Shown here in pieces: positions 24,456 through 34,096 of a stretch of DNA of 64,000 nucleotides. Position 1 is the stretch's first letter; each line of letters starts with the position of its first letter. Below the pieces are notes generated by a model, which made no database searches, was not told where the DNA came from, and saw nothing but the letters and a program-made list of their open reading frames with translations. The DNA comes from Thalassospira indica (GTDB lineage Bacteria; Pseudomonadota; Alphaproteobacteria; Rhodospirillales; Thalassospiraceae), in assembly GCF_003403095.1 (NCBI RefSeq), contig NZ_CP031555.1, forward strand, positions 1,178,001 to 1,242,000, given 5' to 3'. Made by a program: the position numbers and the translations under genes.

Positions 24456-27400
24456 ATGAGCAACCAAAACAACATCTCAATGTCTGCGGACATCGGACAT
24501 TACCGACTATCCCACGCAGGGTACAGTTCCCTTTTGCGCCAAGCTGGCTGGCAAGTGATGCTTGCTATCTTCATTGTGCTGCTTGGTTTCGTTGGTTTGA
24601 CGTTCTCCACTATTCCAGCCAAGGCTGAGGCGATTTGTGGTGGTCTTGATCAAAACGGACAATTGCAAGACAGCTGTACAGGGCGACCTGCCAAGTATGA
24701 AGGCAAGCCCGGTACGTCCTGTCCATCGGGGCAGTTCTATGATCTTGAAGCCTGCTGGTCCTGCCCGTCCGGTTATGCCCGTTCTGGTGACCATGTTACC
24801 ACCGATACGGCATGCCACAAGATCACGGACAAGGATGTTTTTTCTGATGCCAAACCGGCGAAACTGCTTGAAGGCGTTTCTCAGTGTCCGGCGGGAAGCT
24901 TCTTTGATCCTTATAATGGCGGGACCTGCTGGCGCTGCCCGTCGGGGTATAACCGGACGTTGTTTGACCCGGTACATTCCGACAAGGCTTGCGAGCGGGT
25001 GACTGGTTTTTTGCAATTCAGTTGGCGTAACGCGGAATTCAAAGGTGCGCAGTGTGGTGACGATAACGCTGTGTTCGATCTGATTGACGGTGGTACCTGC
25101 TGGTCTTGCGGTGATGGATATGTCCGCACCATCAATTCAGTCAAAAGCAGTCAGGCCTGTGGGCGCCCCATTTTCGAAACCGCCTCTGCCGAGAAAAAGG
25201 GCAAGGCCGGGTGCAAGCAATATGGCAATAACGCATTCTGGGACCCGAAGAATTTCGGAAGTTGTTACAGCTGTCCGGCGGGCTATACCCGATCAAAAGA
25301 GTCTGTAGATTCGCCCCGTGGTTGCCTTGCCCCATCAATTGAATGGGAAATGGCGCCGTATGTGAGCAAAGGTTTCATGCAGATGGACGGGGCGACCGAA
25401 ATCGTGCTGAAACTGATCGAAGAGCGCACGGAGCTCGAGCGCATTGCGGTTAACATGGGACGTGCAATCGGGACAGACCGGACCCGATCCATCGAAGCGC
25501 TTTGGCAGGAAATTGCGCAGTTCCCCGAAGAGAACCTTGCACTGCGCTATGCGGTGCTTAATCACGTGATTACAGCTGTAAAAAGTGGCTCCGTTGCGCC
25601 AAGCAGCCCTGAGGGTCGACTTGTTCGGGAGATCGAGAGTTTTGCCAACGGCTATCGCGTCTATCTGGCGACTGAGGCCGTGAAAGCTTATGACGTCTGG
25701 CATGCTGCCCAGACCCTGAAACTCAAAAACAAGCAAGAGGCAGATACAAAAGCAGGGCGTTCGGATATGCGGTTCCTGTTCAGCGACCAGTTGCCCGTGC
25801 CGCCGAATTTCGAGCAGGTGACAAACCGTGCAGCTCTGGTCAACACAGTGGCTGCCGTTCCTACATTGGGCATGTTTTCGACAGCACTTATTCCACTTGA
25901 TGATGAAACGGTTGCCGATCGAATAATCAAAGAGGCTTATCCCAATCGGACGGATGACGTTCTTGACGACTTTGATGAGATCACCAACCTGGACGATAAA
26001 ATGAGAAGAGTGGGGCAGCAGGCAGATGACAGCCTGGATAATGTCCTTGGCTCTACCGATGACCTGGGCAAGGTTGCATCAAAGATCGGTCAGGAAATGG
26101 GCGAACGCGCCGATGATGCTGCACGTGTTGCGGCAAAGGCAGCGTTCAAGGCATCCAAGAAGCTCATCACCAAAATGCTTGCGGTCAGTGGTCCGCAAAT
26201 CGTGATCGAGATTGCGACGGCGGTTTTGGAGGCAGAACTCAACAAGAACCTGGCAAAAGCAGATGCGCGTCCGGCACTGATGCGCGCACTTGAACACGCA
26301 AAGTCCTATAAACCAAGCTTGCGTGTCTGGCTGCAAAACAAGGATGAAGCGTCCAAGGTCTATGCATATTGGGCATTGGCAACAAGCAACGAAGTGCGCG
26401 CATCGGTAAGTGATTTGAACAAAATCGCTGTCGCGGCAACGGCAAATTATAAAGAAACCCGCTTTGCGGCCGATCCGCTCTATTACGTCTATAATGAAGG
26501 CCAATGGCATAATTTCGAGGGGCAGGCGACAGCTATCTCAGCCGGTCCAATGGGCGATGTTTGGCATATTGGTGGTGGTCAGGTCTATTGGGCTGATACG
26601 GCTAGTGACAACAAATGGTCTGCTATTGGCGGTGGCGATACCTTCGTTGATATTGCGGCAATGCCTTCAAAAAAATCGGCCTTTGCCCTGATGGAGGGTG
26701 GGGCAATGAAGACCTATGATGGCCGGGCCTGGCGCAATGTGCCGGGCATCGGTCATGCGGTCGATGTGGCCCCGGATGGACGCAAATGGCACATCGGTGG
26801 CAGCAACAGCCTTTATGTCGCAGGCCCTGATGATTTCAGGTGGCAGCGGGTCAATGGCCCAAAAGCCAAAAAGATATCGGCAGGACCGGGCGGGATGCTT
26901 TGGGTTATCGATACCAACGACAAGCTGCACTATTTCCTGAACGATCAATGGAAGGACTTTGGCCGCAAAGCGCAAGATGTGTCGGTCAGTTCAGACGGAG
27001 CTGTCTGGATTACCAGTCTGGGTAACGAGGTCTTCCGGCTGTCCTATAACGGTCAGTGGAAGAAAGGCAATGGCGGAACCATCCATCAGGTAGATGCTGG
27101 CGAAGCGGGTACATTGTGGGCATTGCGGCCAGATAACGCGATTGTCATGTATCGACACAAATCAGCGTCGCGCCCACCAATGGCTGATCCCGGCTCGTTC
27201 ATTGATTCAACCAAAACCATTGTGCAGGACAACGGGATTACGATCACACATATCGAGGTCGATGAACCAACAGTTACCTATGTCGTGATGTCCGGTCCCA
27301 AGAAGTGGCGAGATGTCGCCGGTATCGCAAGCCAGGTCAGCATCGGCAAAAGCGGGGATATCTGGCATATCGGTGGAAGTGGCTCGCTTTACATCCAACC

Positions 27401-27959
27401 CAAAGGACATTTGGGGTGGAAGCAGGTTCTTGCATCCGGTGTCGCTCGTGTTGAAGCCGACCGGCTTGCAAACAATGCCTTTATCCTGACCACGGATGGT
27501 AAAATGTGGAACGTGGATTCCCTTGGCAAGAAAACACCGATTTCAGGCTGGGCCTCGGATATTGCCGTCGATGACGTTGGAACCAAGTGGCACATTGGCG
27601 GGAACGGCAGCGTCTATCGCATGGGCGGTAATGGCTGGGTCAGGGTTCCGGGCAATGTTTCCAGAATTGCGGCCGGTGGCGACGGGGAAGTTTGGTCAGT
27701 CGGTAGAAATAATGAAATCTACCGATTTGCTAACGACCGTTGGAACGAGATGCCTGGCTCGGCACGTGATGTGGCTGTCGGCAGAGATGGGTCGGTATGG
27801 CATCTGGGCGGCCCGAACGGCGATGTCTTGTATAAATGGAACGCCAAAGATGAGAACTGGGAGGGCATTGACCAAACCAGAGCGCAGACCGTGTCGGTTG
27901 GAGCGGATGGTGACGTCTGGGTCGCCCGACCAGATGGCTCTATGACAGCCTATGATTAA
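24456..27959 (+). CDS. Giant exported protein: Cys-rich repeats plus tectonin propeller
   Basis: An 1167-residue protein. A hydrophobic segment at about residues 33-55 is a long signal peptide or anchor (AKAEA cleavage region). Four Cys-rich modules, spaced about 55 residues, start near residues 88, 144, 200 and 253, with pattern C-x-x-G-x-F-x-D ... C-W-x-C-P-x-G-Y-x-R. Residues about 310-680 are mostly helical. Residues 684-1165 carry tectonin-like repeats with WHIGG or WHLGG near residues 703, 778, 969, 1045 and 1114. GGAG before the ATG at 24456 decides the start over GTG 24405. It follows the previous gene by 10 bases. Likely surface-exposed or secreted, possibly sugar-binding (inference). 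Confidence 0.8.
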   Translation: MSNQNNISMSADIGHYRLSHAGYSSLLRQAGWQVMLAIFIVLLGFVGLTFSTIPAKAEAICGGLDQNGQLQDSCTGRPAKYEGKPGTSCPSGQFYDLEACWSCPSGYARSGDHVTTDTACHKITDKDVFSDAKPAKLLEGVSQCPAGSFFDPYNGGTCWRCPSGYNRTLFDPVHSDKACERVTGFLQFSWRNAEFKGAQCGDDNAVFDLIDGGTCWSCGDGYVRTINSVKSSQACGRPIFETASAEKKGKAGCKQYGNNAFWDPKNFGSCYSCPAGYTRSKESVDSPRGCLAPSIEWEMAPYVSKGFMQMDGATEIVLKLIEERTELERIAVNMGRAIGTDRTRSIEALWQEIAQFPEENLALRYAVLNHVITAVKSGSVAPSSPEGRLVREIESFANGYRVYLATEAVKAYDVWHAAQTLKLKNKQEADTKAGRSDMRFLFSDQLPVPPNFEQVTNRAALVNTVAAVPTLGMFSTALIPLDDETVADRIIKEAYPNRTDDVLDDFDEITNLDDKMRRVGQQADDSLDNVLGSTDDLGKVASKIGQEMGERADDAARVAAKAAFKASKKLITKMLAVSGPQIVIEIATAVLEAELNKNLAKADARPALMRALEHAKSYKPSLRVWLQNKDEASKVYAYWALATSNEVRASVSDLNKIAVAATANYKETRFAADPLYYVYNEGQWHNFEGQATAISAGPMGDVWHIGGGQVYWADTASDNKWSAIGGGDTFVDIAAMPSKKSAFALMEGGAMKTYDGRAWRNVPGIGHAVDVAPDGRKWHIGGSNSLYVAGPDDFRWQRVNGPKAKKISAGPGGMLWVIDTNDKLHYFLNDQWKDFGRKAQDVSVSSDGAVWITSLGNEVFRLSYNGQWKKGNGGTIHQVDAGEAGTLWALRPDNAIVMYRHKSASRPPMADPGSFIDSTKTIVQDNGITITHIEVDEPTVTYVVMSGPKKWRDVAGIASQVSIGKSGDIWHIGGSGSLYIQPKGHLGWKQVLASGVARVEADRLANNAFILTTDGKMWNVDSLGKKTPISGWASDIAVDDVGTKWHIGGNGSVYRMGGNGWVRVPGNVSRIAAGGDGEVWSVGRNNEIYRFANDRWNEMPGSARDVAVGRDGSVWHLGGPNGDVLYKWNAKDENWEGIDQTRAQTVSVGADGDVWVARPDGSMTAYD

Positions 27960-27968
27960 GGCGTGGTG

Positions 27969-27998
27969 GGATTGGAAGTCGTAATCGGCTTCCAATCC
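27969..27998 (+). terminator. Likely terminator of the secretin-tectonin operon
   Basis: A 10-bp stem GGATTGGAAG/CTTCCAATCC with a 10-base loop, followed by ATTTCGTT, starting 10 bases after the last stop codon. The T-run is short, so efficiency is uncertain. Confidence 0.6.
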
Positions 27999-28162
27999 AT
28001 TTCGTTGCAACTCACGATTTTCATTGTAGCTTTTCGATAGGACGACATCGTTAAAACAGTTTCTCAAGTCGCTTTGACGGAAATTGTCATCTTTTATGTC
28101 AATCCGTGGCAACTTATTTGGCAATCGAAAATGCTAAGACATTGATTTCGCTGGATGCCGAA

Positions 28163-28290
28163 TGTCACCTTTTGTGGCACCTGACAATCACCATATTATA
28201 TGATGATTTCCCGTGGTTACCTTACCCTCACCGTAAATCATCAGACTTTTTGCGTCCCGCTCGCCCGGTTGTCATAATTTGGGGCAATGA
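28163..28290. repeat. Long intergenic repeat, copy B
   Basis: It aligns end to end with 44845-44974. Shared blocks are TCACC-x-TTTGTGGCAC at the left end, ATATGAT-x-ATT in a central hairpin, ACTTTTTGC-x-TC, and GTTGTCATA-x-TT-x-GG near the right end followed by AATG. Both copies are about 128-130 bases. This copy lies between the tectonin operon and imuA. Confidence 0.65.
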
Positions 28291-28393
28291 AGGGTTGATT
28301 GGTACGGTGCTGCAAAAACGAAGCAATCGAGAACAATTTCGCAAAGTGGTGACAGCTTCCTGGTTGACTCTGAGAGGCGAGAATCCTAATTAA

Positions 28394-28408
28394 GAACAAA
28401 TAGTGAAC
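28394..28408 (+). promoter_or_regulatory. LexA (SOS) box of the imuA-imuB-dnaE2 operon
   Basis: GAAC-AAATAGT-GAAC is an exact match to the alphaproteobacterial LexA consensus GAAC-N7-GAAC. It ends 18 bases before the imuA start, so LexA would cover the promoter or leader and DNA damage would release it. Confidence 0.88.
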
Positions 28409-28426
28409 ATTTGATCTTGATGTGAG

Positions 28427-29236
28427 ATGCTGGCTGACAGACTTCATAATGCACGCGTCGTATTGGCAGAGGCGGAAAAGCAATGGAAAGTGAGCTTTTC
28501 CGGCTTGTCTGGTGATTCAAGCGATGTCATTTCGTATATGTTCGGGAACATCATCACATTATCTCGGCATATCAGTCTTGGTGGTATCGCTCGGGTTGGT
28601 CTGCATGAAGTAATCAGTCGTCATGATGTGGGGGCGGCATCAATTCTGGCGTGGTATCTGTCGCAGATTGACTTGCAGGAACAGGTAGGGAAATCAATAG
28701 GCAGGCCCGTGCTTTGGGTCAGGCAAAGGGGGGCGATTGATCAGGGTGGTTTTTATCATCTGGCATTGCCGATTGATCTGGATGCAGGGACACGACCTTT
28801 GATGATGGTGGTTGATCAACAGGCCACAGCACTTTGGGTATGTGAAGAGGTCGCCAAATCTGGACAGTTTTTATCAATCATACTGGAAACCACCGATTAC
28901 GAACTGACGGCGTCACGGCGTTTGCAACTGGCTTGTGAGGTTGCCGGAACACGGATGATCGTCATGCGCAACGCATCACAAAGCGGATGTTTGATGCCAT
29001 CAAGCGCGCTGACGCGCTGGAAGATTGAACCGGTATCGGGTGCAGAGCAGAACAGAACGGGGAATATTCATCATCTCAGCCTGATCGGGGGACGCGGGGT
29101 CCGACCGGGAAGCTGGAAAGTCAAAACCGATGCAAAAACGTTTTCTTTATCTGTGGCTGACCCACTGGAAAACCGACTGTCAGAAGACAACCCCAAAGAC
29201 AGGCACGCCCACGCCTGGTCAGCCCCGCGATGTTGA
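28427..29236 (+). CDS. imuA: ImuA, SOS mutagenesis accessory protein
   Basis: A 269-residue protein of the ImuA family (RecA/SulA-like fold), with GLHEVISRHDVGAASILAWYL near residue 58 and RQRGAIDQGGFYHL near residue 98. It has the usual divergent C-terminus with GGRGVRPGSWKV. It works with ImuB and DnaE2 in translesion synthesis. It is the first gene of the cassette, just after the LexA box, and its 3' end overlaps imuB by 107 bases in another frame. Confidence 0.88.
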   Translation: MLADRLHNARVVLAEAEKQWKVSFSGLSGDSSDVISYMFGNIITLSRHISLGGIARVGLHEVISRHDVGAASILAWYLSQIDLQEQVGKSIGRPVLWVRQRGAIDQGGFYHLALPIDLDAGTRPLMMVVDQQATALWVCEEVAKSGQFLSIILETTDYELTASRRLQLACEVAGTRMIVMRNASQSGCLMPSSALTRWKIEPVSGAEQNRTGNIHHLSLIGGRGVRPGSWKVKTDAKTFSLSVADPLENRLSEDNPKDRHAHAWSAPRC

Positions 29237-30764
29237 CAGTCAGAAAACTGCCCCACAGGCCTCAAAGGCACAAGCCACCCCGCACGTGATCACGCGCAGT
29301 GACCACAAGGGCGTGCTCGTCTGTGGCCTGAATGCAGCGGCACAAAAGGCCGGGCTGCAGGGCGGCATGCGCCTTTCTGATGCGCGCAGCATCCTGCCCG
29401 ATCTTCAGGACAGCCCCGAAGAGCCAGAACTCTGCGATAGCAAATTTGCCCGTCTGGTGCGCTTCATGGACCGCTATAGCCCATGGATCGCACCAGACCG
29501 CGACCTGCATGCGCATGGGCTTAATGGCGATGCGGGCCTGTGGCTTGAAATCACCGGCGGCAGTCATTTGTTTGGCGGCGAAAGTGTGATGATCAAACAG
29601 ATCCTGCGCGATATGAAAGCCCAGGGCATTGCTGCCCGTGCTGCCATTGCCGATACCGCCGGGGCCGCATGGGCCGCGGCCCGGTGTCATCCGGGCGCAC
29701 CCGGTGAGCGCATTTTGTCCCTGCCGCGCGATCACGGGGTTGCGGCCGGGTTTCCGGTATCGTGCCTGCGATTGTCTGATGACATCAACGCGGTTCTGTC
29801 GCGGCTTGGCCTAAAACAACTGGGCGATATCACGCCCCTGCCGCGTGCCAATATCACCACCCGCCTTGGCCCGAATGTGTTGCATCGCCTTGATCAGTTT
29901 TATGGCCGCCTGCCCGAACATCTGAATTTCGAGCTGCCCGATGCCCCGTGGCTGATCAAACAGAACTTTGGCGAACCATTGGGGAGTGCAGACACGCTGG
30001 CACATGCGATTGAAAGCATGGTGGCCGAGCTTTGCGCCAAACTGCGCGATGAAAACCTTGGTCTTAGGCGGTTACTCGTCCGGTCCATTCGGGTCGATGG
30101 CCATGCCCATACCATCACGACCACAACTGGCACGCCCTGCCAGTCCGAAAGCCATATCTTGCGCCTTCTGGCGGAAAAGATGCCCGGGGTGGATACCGGC
30201 TTTGGCATCGAACAGGTGATTGTCTATGCCCCCTGGGTCGAACATGTTGCCTTTCGTCAGGTCCGCCTTGATCGCAAACAGGAAGAGAGCAGCGATCATA
30301 TCGCCCTTGCCCAACTGCTCGATCGCATTGCCCATCATCTGGGGCCCAAGGATATCCTGTTTCGTCCGGCCCATCACGCCAGCCACCTGCCCGAACGGGC
30401 CACCATCCGGCAATCGCCCACCGGGGCTGCCAAACCGGCACGTCTTGCGGATGCGCCTTTGCCCAAACGCCCGGTGCGGCTGATTGATCCGCCTGAACCG
30501 GTTGATGTCATGGAACGCAATGCTAACGGCGCGCCGACAAAATTGCGCTGGCGCAAGATGATGATTGATGTCTTGCTGGCCGACGGGCCAGAGCGCATCT
30601 GCCCGGAATGGTGGAGCCATCTGGACCGGGATAATTACGCCCTGTCGCAGATGACACGCGATTATTTCCGCATCTGCGATCAGAAAGGCCGGTTGATCTG
30701 GCTGTTTCGCAGCGGCCATGCCGGGCAGGATATCTGGTCGGTGCATGGATTGTTTGCCGGATGA
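29130..30764 (+). CDS. imuB: ImuB, catalytically dead Y-family polymerase homologue
   Basis: A 544-residue protein of the DinB-like ImuB family. The N-terminus (RFLYLWLTHWKTDC) keeps the palm strand but lacks the acidic residues of active Y-family polymerases. The GMRLSDARSILPDL and WLEITGGSHLFGGE stretches are typical. The C-terminal part holds the ImuB-specific region (GPERICPEWW, RDYFRICD). It acts as the adaptor that ties DnaE2 to the sliding clamp. It begins inside imuA and ends 4 bases before dnaE2. Confidence 0.93.
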   Translation: MQKRFLYLWLTHWKTDCQKTTPKTGTPTPGQPRDVDSQKTAPQASKAQATPHVITRSDHKGVLVCGLNAAAQKAGLQGGMRLSDARSILPDLQDSPEEPELCDSKFARLVRFMDRYSPWIAPDRDLHAHGLNGDAGLWLEITGGSHLFGGESVMIKQILRDMKAQGIAARAAIADTAGAAWAAARCHPGAPGERILSLPRDHGVAAGFPVSCLRLSDDINAVLSRLGLKQLGDITPLPRANITTRLGPNVLHRLDQFYGRLPEHLNFELPDAPWLIKQNFGEPLGSADTLAHAIESMVAELCAKLRDENLGLRRLLVRSIRVDGHAHTITTTTGTPCQSESHILRLLAEKMPGVDTGFGIEQVIVYAPWVEHVAFRQVRLDRKQEESSDHIALAQLLDRIAHHLGPKDILFRPAHHASHLPERATIRQSPTGAAKPARLADAPLPKRPVRLIDPPEPVDVMERNANGAPTKLRWRKMMIDVLLADGPERICPEWWSHLDRDNYALSQMTRDYFRICDQKGRLIWLFRSGHAGQDIWSVHGLFAG

Positions 30765-30768
30765 TGTC

Positions 30769-33700
30769 ATGAACAAACCAAGCAGCACCAACACCACATC
30801 CGCTCCCCCGGCCTATGCCGAACTCCATGTCAGCAGCAACTTTTCCTTTTTGCGCGGCGCATCTCATGCCGAGGAACTGGTCCTGACGGCGGCCACCAAG
30901 GGCCTGCAGGCGATTGCGATCACCGATCACAACACATTGGCTGGCGTGGTGCGCGGCCACACAGCACACCGCAATTATGCCGACCGGCTGAATTACATTG
31001 TTGGCTGTCGGCTTGATCCGATGGATGGGCCATCCTTGCTGTGTTATCCGACAGATCGCGCGTCTTATGCCCGGCTGTGTCGGTTACTGACCCTTGGCAA
31101 GCGCCGCGCACCCAAGGGATCGTGCGAGATTTATATCGCTGACATTCTCACCCACAGTGAGGGCCTGCTGTTTATCGCCGTGCCGCCCCAAGTCCCTGAT
31201 GACACCTTTCGTGCTGAATTGATGCGCCTGAAACCCCATCTTGAAGGACGTTTGTGGCTATCTGTTGGGCGGTTCATGGACGGGTTTGACAGCGAACGCC
31301 TTGAATATACCGAGGCGGTCGAGGCCGACCTTGGCATTCCCGCCGTGGTGACCAATGACGTGCATATGCATTTGCGATCGCGCAAACCGTTGCAGGATGT
31401 CCTGACCTGTATTCGCCATCACTGCACGCTTGAAGATGCCGGGTACCGTTTGTTTCCAAATGGCGAACGCCACATCAAATCGCCGCGCGAAATGGTCCGC
31501 CTTTTTCCAAATCACCCGCATTGGTTGGCCCGCACCGTCGAGATTGCCGATCAATGCACCTTCAGCCTGGATGAGCTGCGCTATGAATACCCCGATGAAA
31601 ATGACGGCACGGGCGAAGGCACCCAGGAACGTTTGATCCGCCTGACCTGGGAAGGGGCGCATAAACGCTATCCCGAAGGTGTGCCGGGCAAGGTCAAAAA
31701 CCTGATCGAGACAGAACTTAAACTGATCGACGAGTTGGGCTATGCCCCCTATTTCCTGACCGTGCATGACATTGTCGCCTTTGCCCGGTCCAAGGGCATT
31801 TTGTGTCAGGGGCGCGGATCTGCGGCCAATTCATCAGTGTGTTTTTGTTTGCATGTCACATCGGTCGATCCCAACAAGGTAGAATTGCTGTTTTCGCGCT
31901 TCATCAGCAATGCGCGCAATGAACCGCCTGATATCGATGTCGATTTTGAGCATGAACGCCGCGAGGAAGTCATTCAGTTCATCTATGAACGCTATGGCCG
32001 CGACCGTGCAGGCCTGACCGCAACGGTGATTTCATATCGGTCGCGTAGCGCCATGCGCGATGTCGGCAAGGTGTTTGGCCTGTCTGAAGACACCATCGTC
32101 AAACTGACCAAAACCATCTGGGGATCCAGCAGCAAGGGCGCGCATGACACCATGATGCGCCAGTCGGGCATTCATCCTGATGAACCGCGCCTGAAGGCTG
32201 TTCTGGATATCGCGGGCGAACTGACGGGTTTTCCACGCCATCTGTCGCAACATGTTGGCGGCTTTGTCATCACGCGCGGGCCGCTTTGTGAACTCTCCCC
32301 GATTGCCAATGCCGCCATGGCGGACCGTACCACGATTGAATGGGACAAGGATGACATTGATGCGCTGGGTATCCTCAAGGTCGATATCCTGGCACTTGGC
32401 ATGCTGACCTGCATCCGAAAGGCATTGGATGAGTTGCGCACGCACAAGAACATTGATTACGACCTTGCCAGCCTGCCCAAGGAAGACCGGGCAACCTATC
32501 GCATGCTTGAAAAGGCCGACAGTATCGGCACTTTTCAGGTGGAATCGCGCGCACAAATGAGCATGCTGCCCCGCCTTAAACCGCAAAGCATTTATGACCT
32601 GACCATTCAGGTTGCCATCGTCCGCCCTGGCCCGATCCAGGGCGGTATGGTGCATCCGTTTTTGCAGCGACGCATGGGCCGCGAAAAGGTCGAATACCCG
32701 TCCCCGGAACTCGAAGCCGTATTGAAACGCACCTGCGGTGTGCCGCTGTTTCAGGAACAGGCGATGCAGATCGCCATTGTCGCCGCCGGCTATTCCGGCG
32801 GAGAGGCCGATCACCTCAGGCGCGCCATGGCAACGTTCAAGCGCACCGGCACCATTGGCGAACATCGGACCAAGTTCATCAATGGCATGCTGGGTAACGG
32901 CTATGACATGGAATTTGCCGAACGCTGCTTCAAACAGATCGAAGGCTTTGCCGATTATGGCTTCCCCGAAAGCCACGCGGCGAGTTTTGCCATTCTGGCC
33001 TATGCGTCTTCCTGGCTGAAATGCCATCACCCGGATGTGTTTTTATGTGCGCTTCTGAATTCGCAACCGATGGGGTTTTATGCCCCGGCACAGTTGGTCA
33101 ATGATGCCCGCAATCACGGGGTGCGTGTACTTGAAATCGATATCAATCACAGTTTCTGGGACAATCAGTTGGAACGCGAACTGGGCCGAACCGCAGGGTA
33201 TCATTCCGTGCGGCTTGGTTTTCGTCAGATCAAGGGATTTGGCGAGCTCGATGCCCTTGCCCTGATTTCCAATCGGCCCGCTGGCGGGTTTCAGGATGTC
33301 TATCTGATGGCGCGCCAGACAGGACTATCCCCGGCCGCGCTTGAAAAACTGGCCGAGGCCGATGCGTTCGGGTCACTGGGCTTATCAAGGCGCGAAGCCC
33401 TTTGGGCTGTGCGCCGCTTTGGCAAGGGCCGCAAGGCACCAGCAAGCCTGCCACTGTTTGAAGCCGCCCAGAACTTCAACCACAATATGGGTGTCTCGGC
33501 CGAATTTGGCGCCGAAGCCCCGGTGGACCTGCCGATCATGGGTCCGGGCGAGGAGATCATCGAAGATTACGCCAGCCTGCGCTTATCTCTTAAGGGCCAT
33601 CCAATGGCGATGCTGCGCGATGCATTGGCTGCCGCCGGGGTCTGTACTGCCATTGATCTGCCCAATGTGCGAAATGGGGATCGTTTGACCCATGCCGGCT

Positions 33701-34080
33701 TGGCGATTGTCCGCCAGCGCCCCGGCACGGCATCCGGAGTTGTTTTCATAACCCTTGAGGATGAAACCGGCATCACCAACCTTGTGGTCTGGAGCAAGGT
33801 CATGGAACAACACCGCCGCGAGGTGATGACCGCCACCGTGCTTGGTGTCGCCGGAAAACTTCAGCGGGAAGATAGTGTAACCCACATCATTGCGGACAGG
33901 CTTGTAGATCTGACCGGGATGTTACAAGGTTTGACAGATACGACCAAAATTGCGCGGAGTAACAATACCCATCCGCGTAATCTGCGCTGGACAGGCGGAC
34001 TGAACAGTTTGAGCCAATCACACGCATCAGAAGCCCTGAAAGCACCAAAACTGAAGATCGATAGTCACGATTTTCATTGA
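30769..34080 (+). CDS. dnaE2: Error-prone DNA polymerase DnaE2 (ImuC)
   Basis: An 1103-residue C-family polymerase. It has an N-terminal PHP domain (AELHVSSNFSFLRGASH), the catalytic aspartates in PDIDVDFEHERREE near residue 385, RPGPIQGGMVHPFLQRR near residue 623, a helix-hairpin-helix region, and a C-terminal OB fold (GVVFITLEDETGITNLVVW). It ends SHDFH, close to the usual DnaE2 end. The ATG at 30769 lies just after the imuB stop and is preferred over an upstream start inside imuB. It performs damage-induced mutagenic bypass. Confidence 0.95.
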   Translation: MNKPSSTNTTSAPPAYAELHVSSNFSFLRGASHAEELVLTAATKGLQAIAITDHNTLAGVVRGHTAHRNYADRLNYIVGCRLDPMDGPSLLCYPTDRASYARLCRLLTLGKRRAPKGSCEIYIADILTHSEGLLFIAVPPQVPDDTFRAELMRLKPHLEGRLWLSVGRFMDGFDSERLEYTEAVEADLGIPAVVTNDVHMHLRSRKPLQDVLTCIRHHCTLEDAGYRLFPNGERHIKSPREMVRLFPNHPHWLARTVEIADQCTFSLDELRYEYPDENDGTGEGTQERLIRLTWEGAHKRYPEGVPGKVKNLIETELKLIDELGYAPYFLTVHDIVAFARSKGILCQGRGSAANSSVCFCLHVTSVDPNKVELLFSRFISNARNEPPDIDVDFEHERREEVIQFIYERYGRDRAGLTATVISYRSRSAMRDVGKVFGLSEDTIVKLTKTIWGSSSKGAHDTMMRQSGIHPDEPRLKAVLDIAGELTGFPRHLSQHVGGFVITRGPLCELSPIANAAMADRTTIEWDKDDIDALGILKVDILALGMLTCIRKALDELRTHKNIDYDLASLPKEDRATYRMLEKADSIGTFQVESRAQMSMLPRLKPQSIYDLTIQVAIVRPGPIQGGMVHPFLQRRMGREKVEYPSPELEAVLKRTCGVPLFQEQAMQIAIVAAGYSGGEADHLRRAMATFKRTGTIGEHRTKFINGMLGNGYDMEFAERCFKQIEGFADYGFPESHAASFAILAYASSWLKCHHPDVFLCALLNSQPMGFYAPAQLVNDARNHGVRVLEIDINHSFWDNQLERELGRTAGYHSVRLGFRQIKGFGELDALALISNRPAGGFQDVYLMARQTGLSPAALEKLAEADAFGSLGLSRREALWAVRRFGKGRKAPASLPLFEAAQNFNHNMGVSAEFGAEAPVDLPIMGPGEEIIEDYASLRLSLKGHPMAMLRDALAAAGVCTAIDLPNVRNGDRLTHAGLAIVRQRPGTASGVVFITLEDETGITNLVVWSKVMEQHRREVMTATVLGVAGKLQREDSVTHIIADRLVDLTGMLQGLTDTTKIARSNNTHPRNLRWTGGLNSLSQSHASEALKAPKLKIDSHDFH

Positions 34081-34096
34081 ACCGAAGCCTGTGTCC

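Larger units (their letters stand above)
27960..28426. other. Intergenic region between the tectonin operon and imuA
   Basis: No supported gene. In order it holds a terminator hairpin (27969-27998), an unassigned stretch, the long intergenic repeat (28163-28290), and the LexA box (28394-28408) just before imuA. Confidence 0.7.

Noticed and set aside
28170..28195. TGGCAC in the long repeats as a sigma-54 -24 element
   Set aside because: Both copies have TGGCAC but lack the TTGC-type -12 element at the right spacing, and the downstream genes differ in type.
29130..30764. ImuB as an active UmuC/DinB polymerase
   Set aside because: The N-terminal strand lacks the catalytic acidic residues, and linkage with imuA and dnaE2 identifies it as ImuB.
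28012..34080. 15-base identity TCACGATTTTCATTG at 28012-28030 and at the dnaE2 end
   Set aside because: One copy encodes the conserved DnaE2 C-terminus; a chance match of this length is expected in 64 kb.
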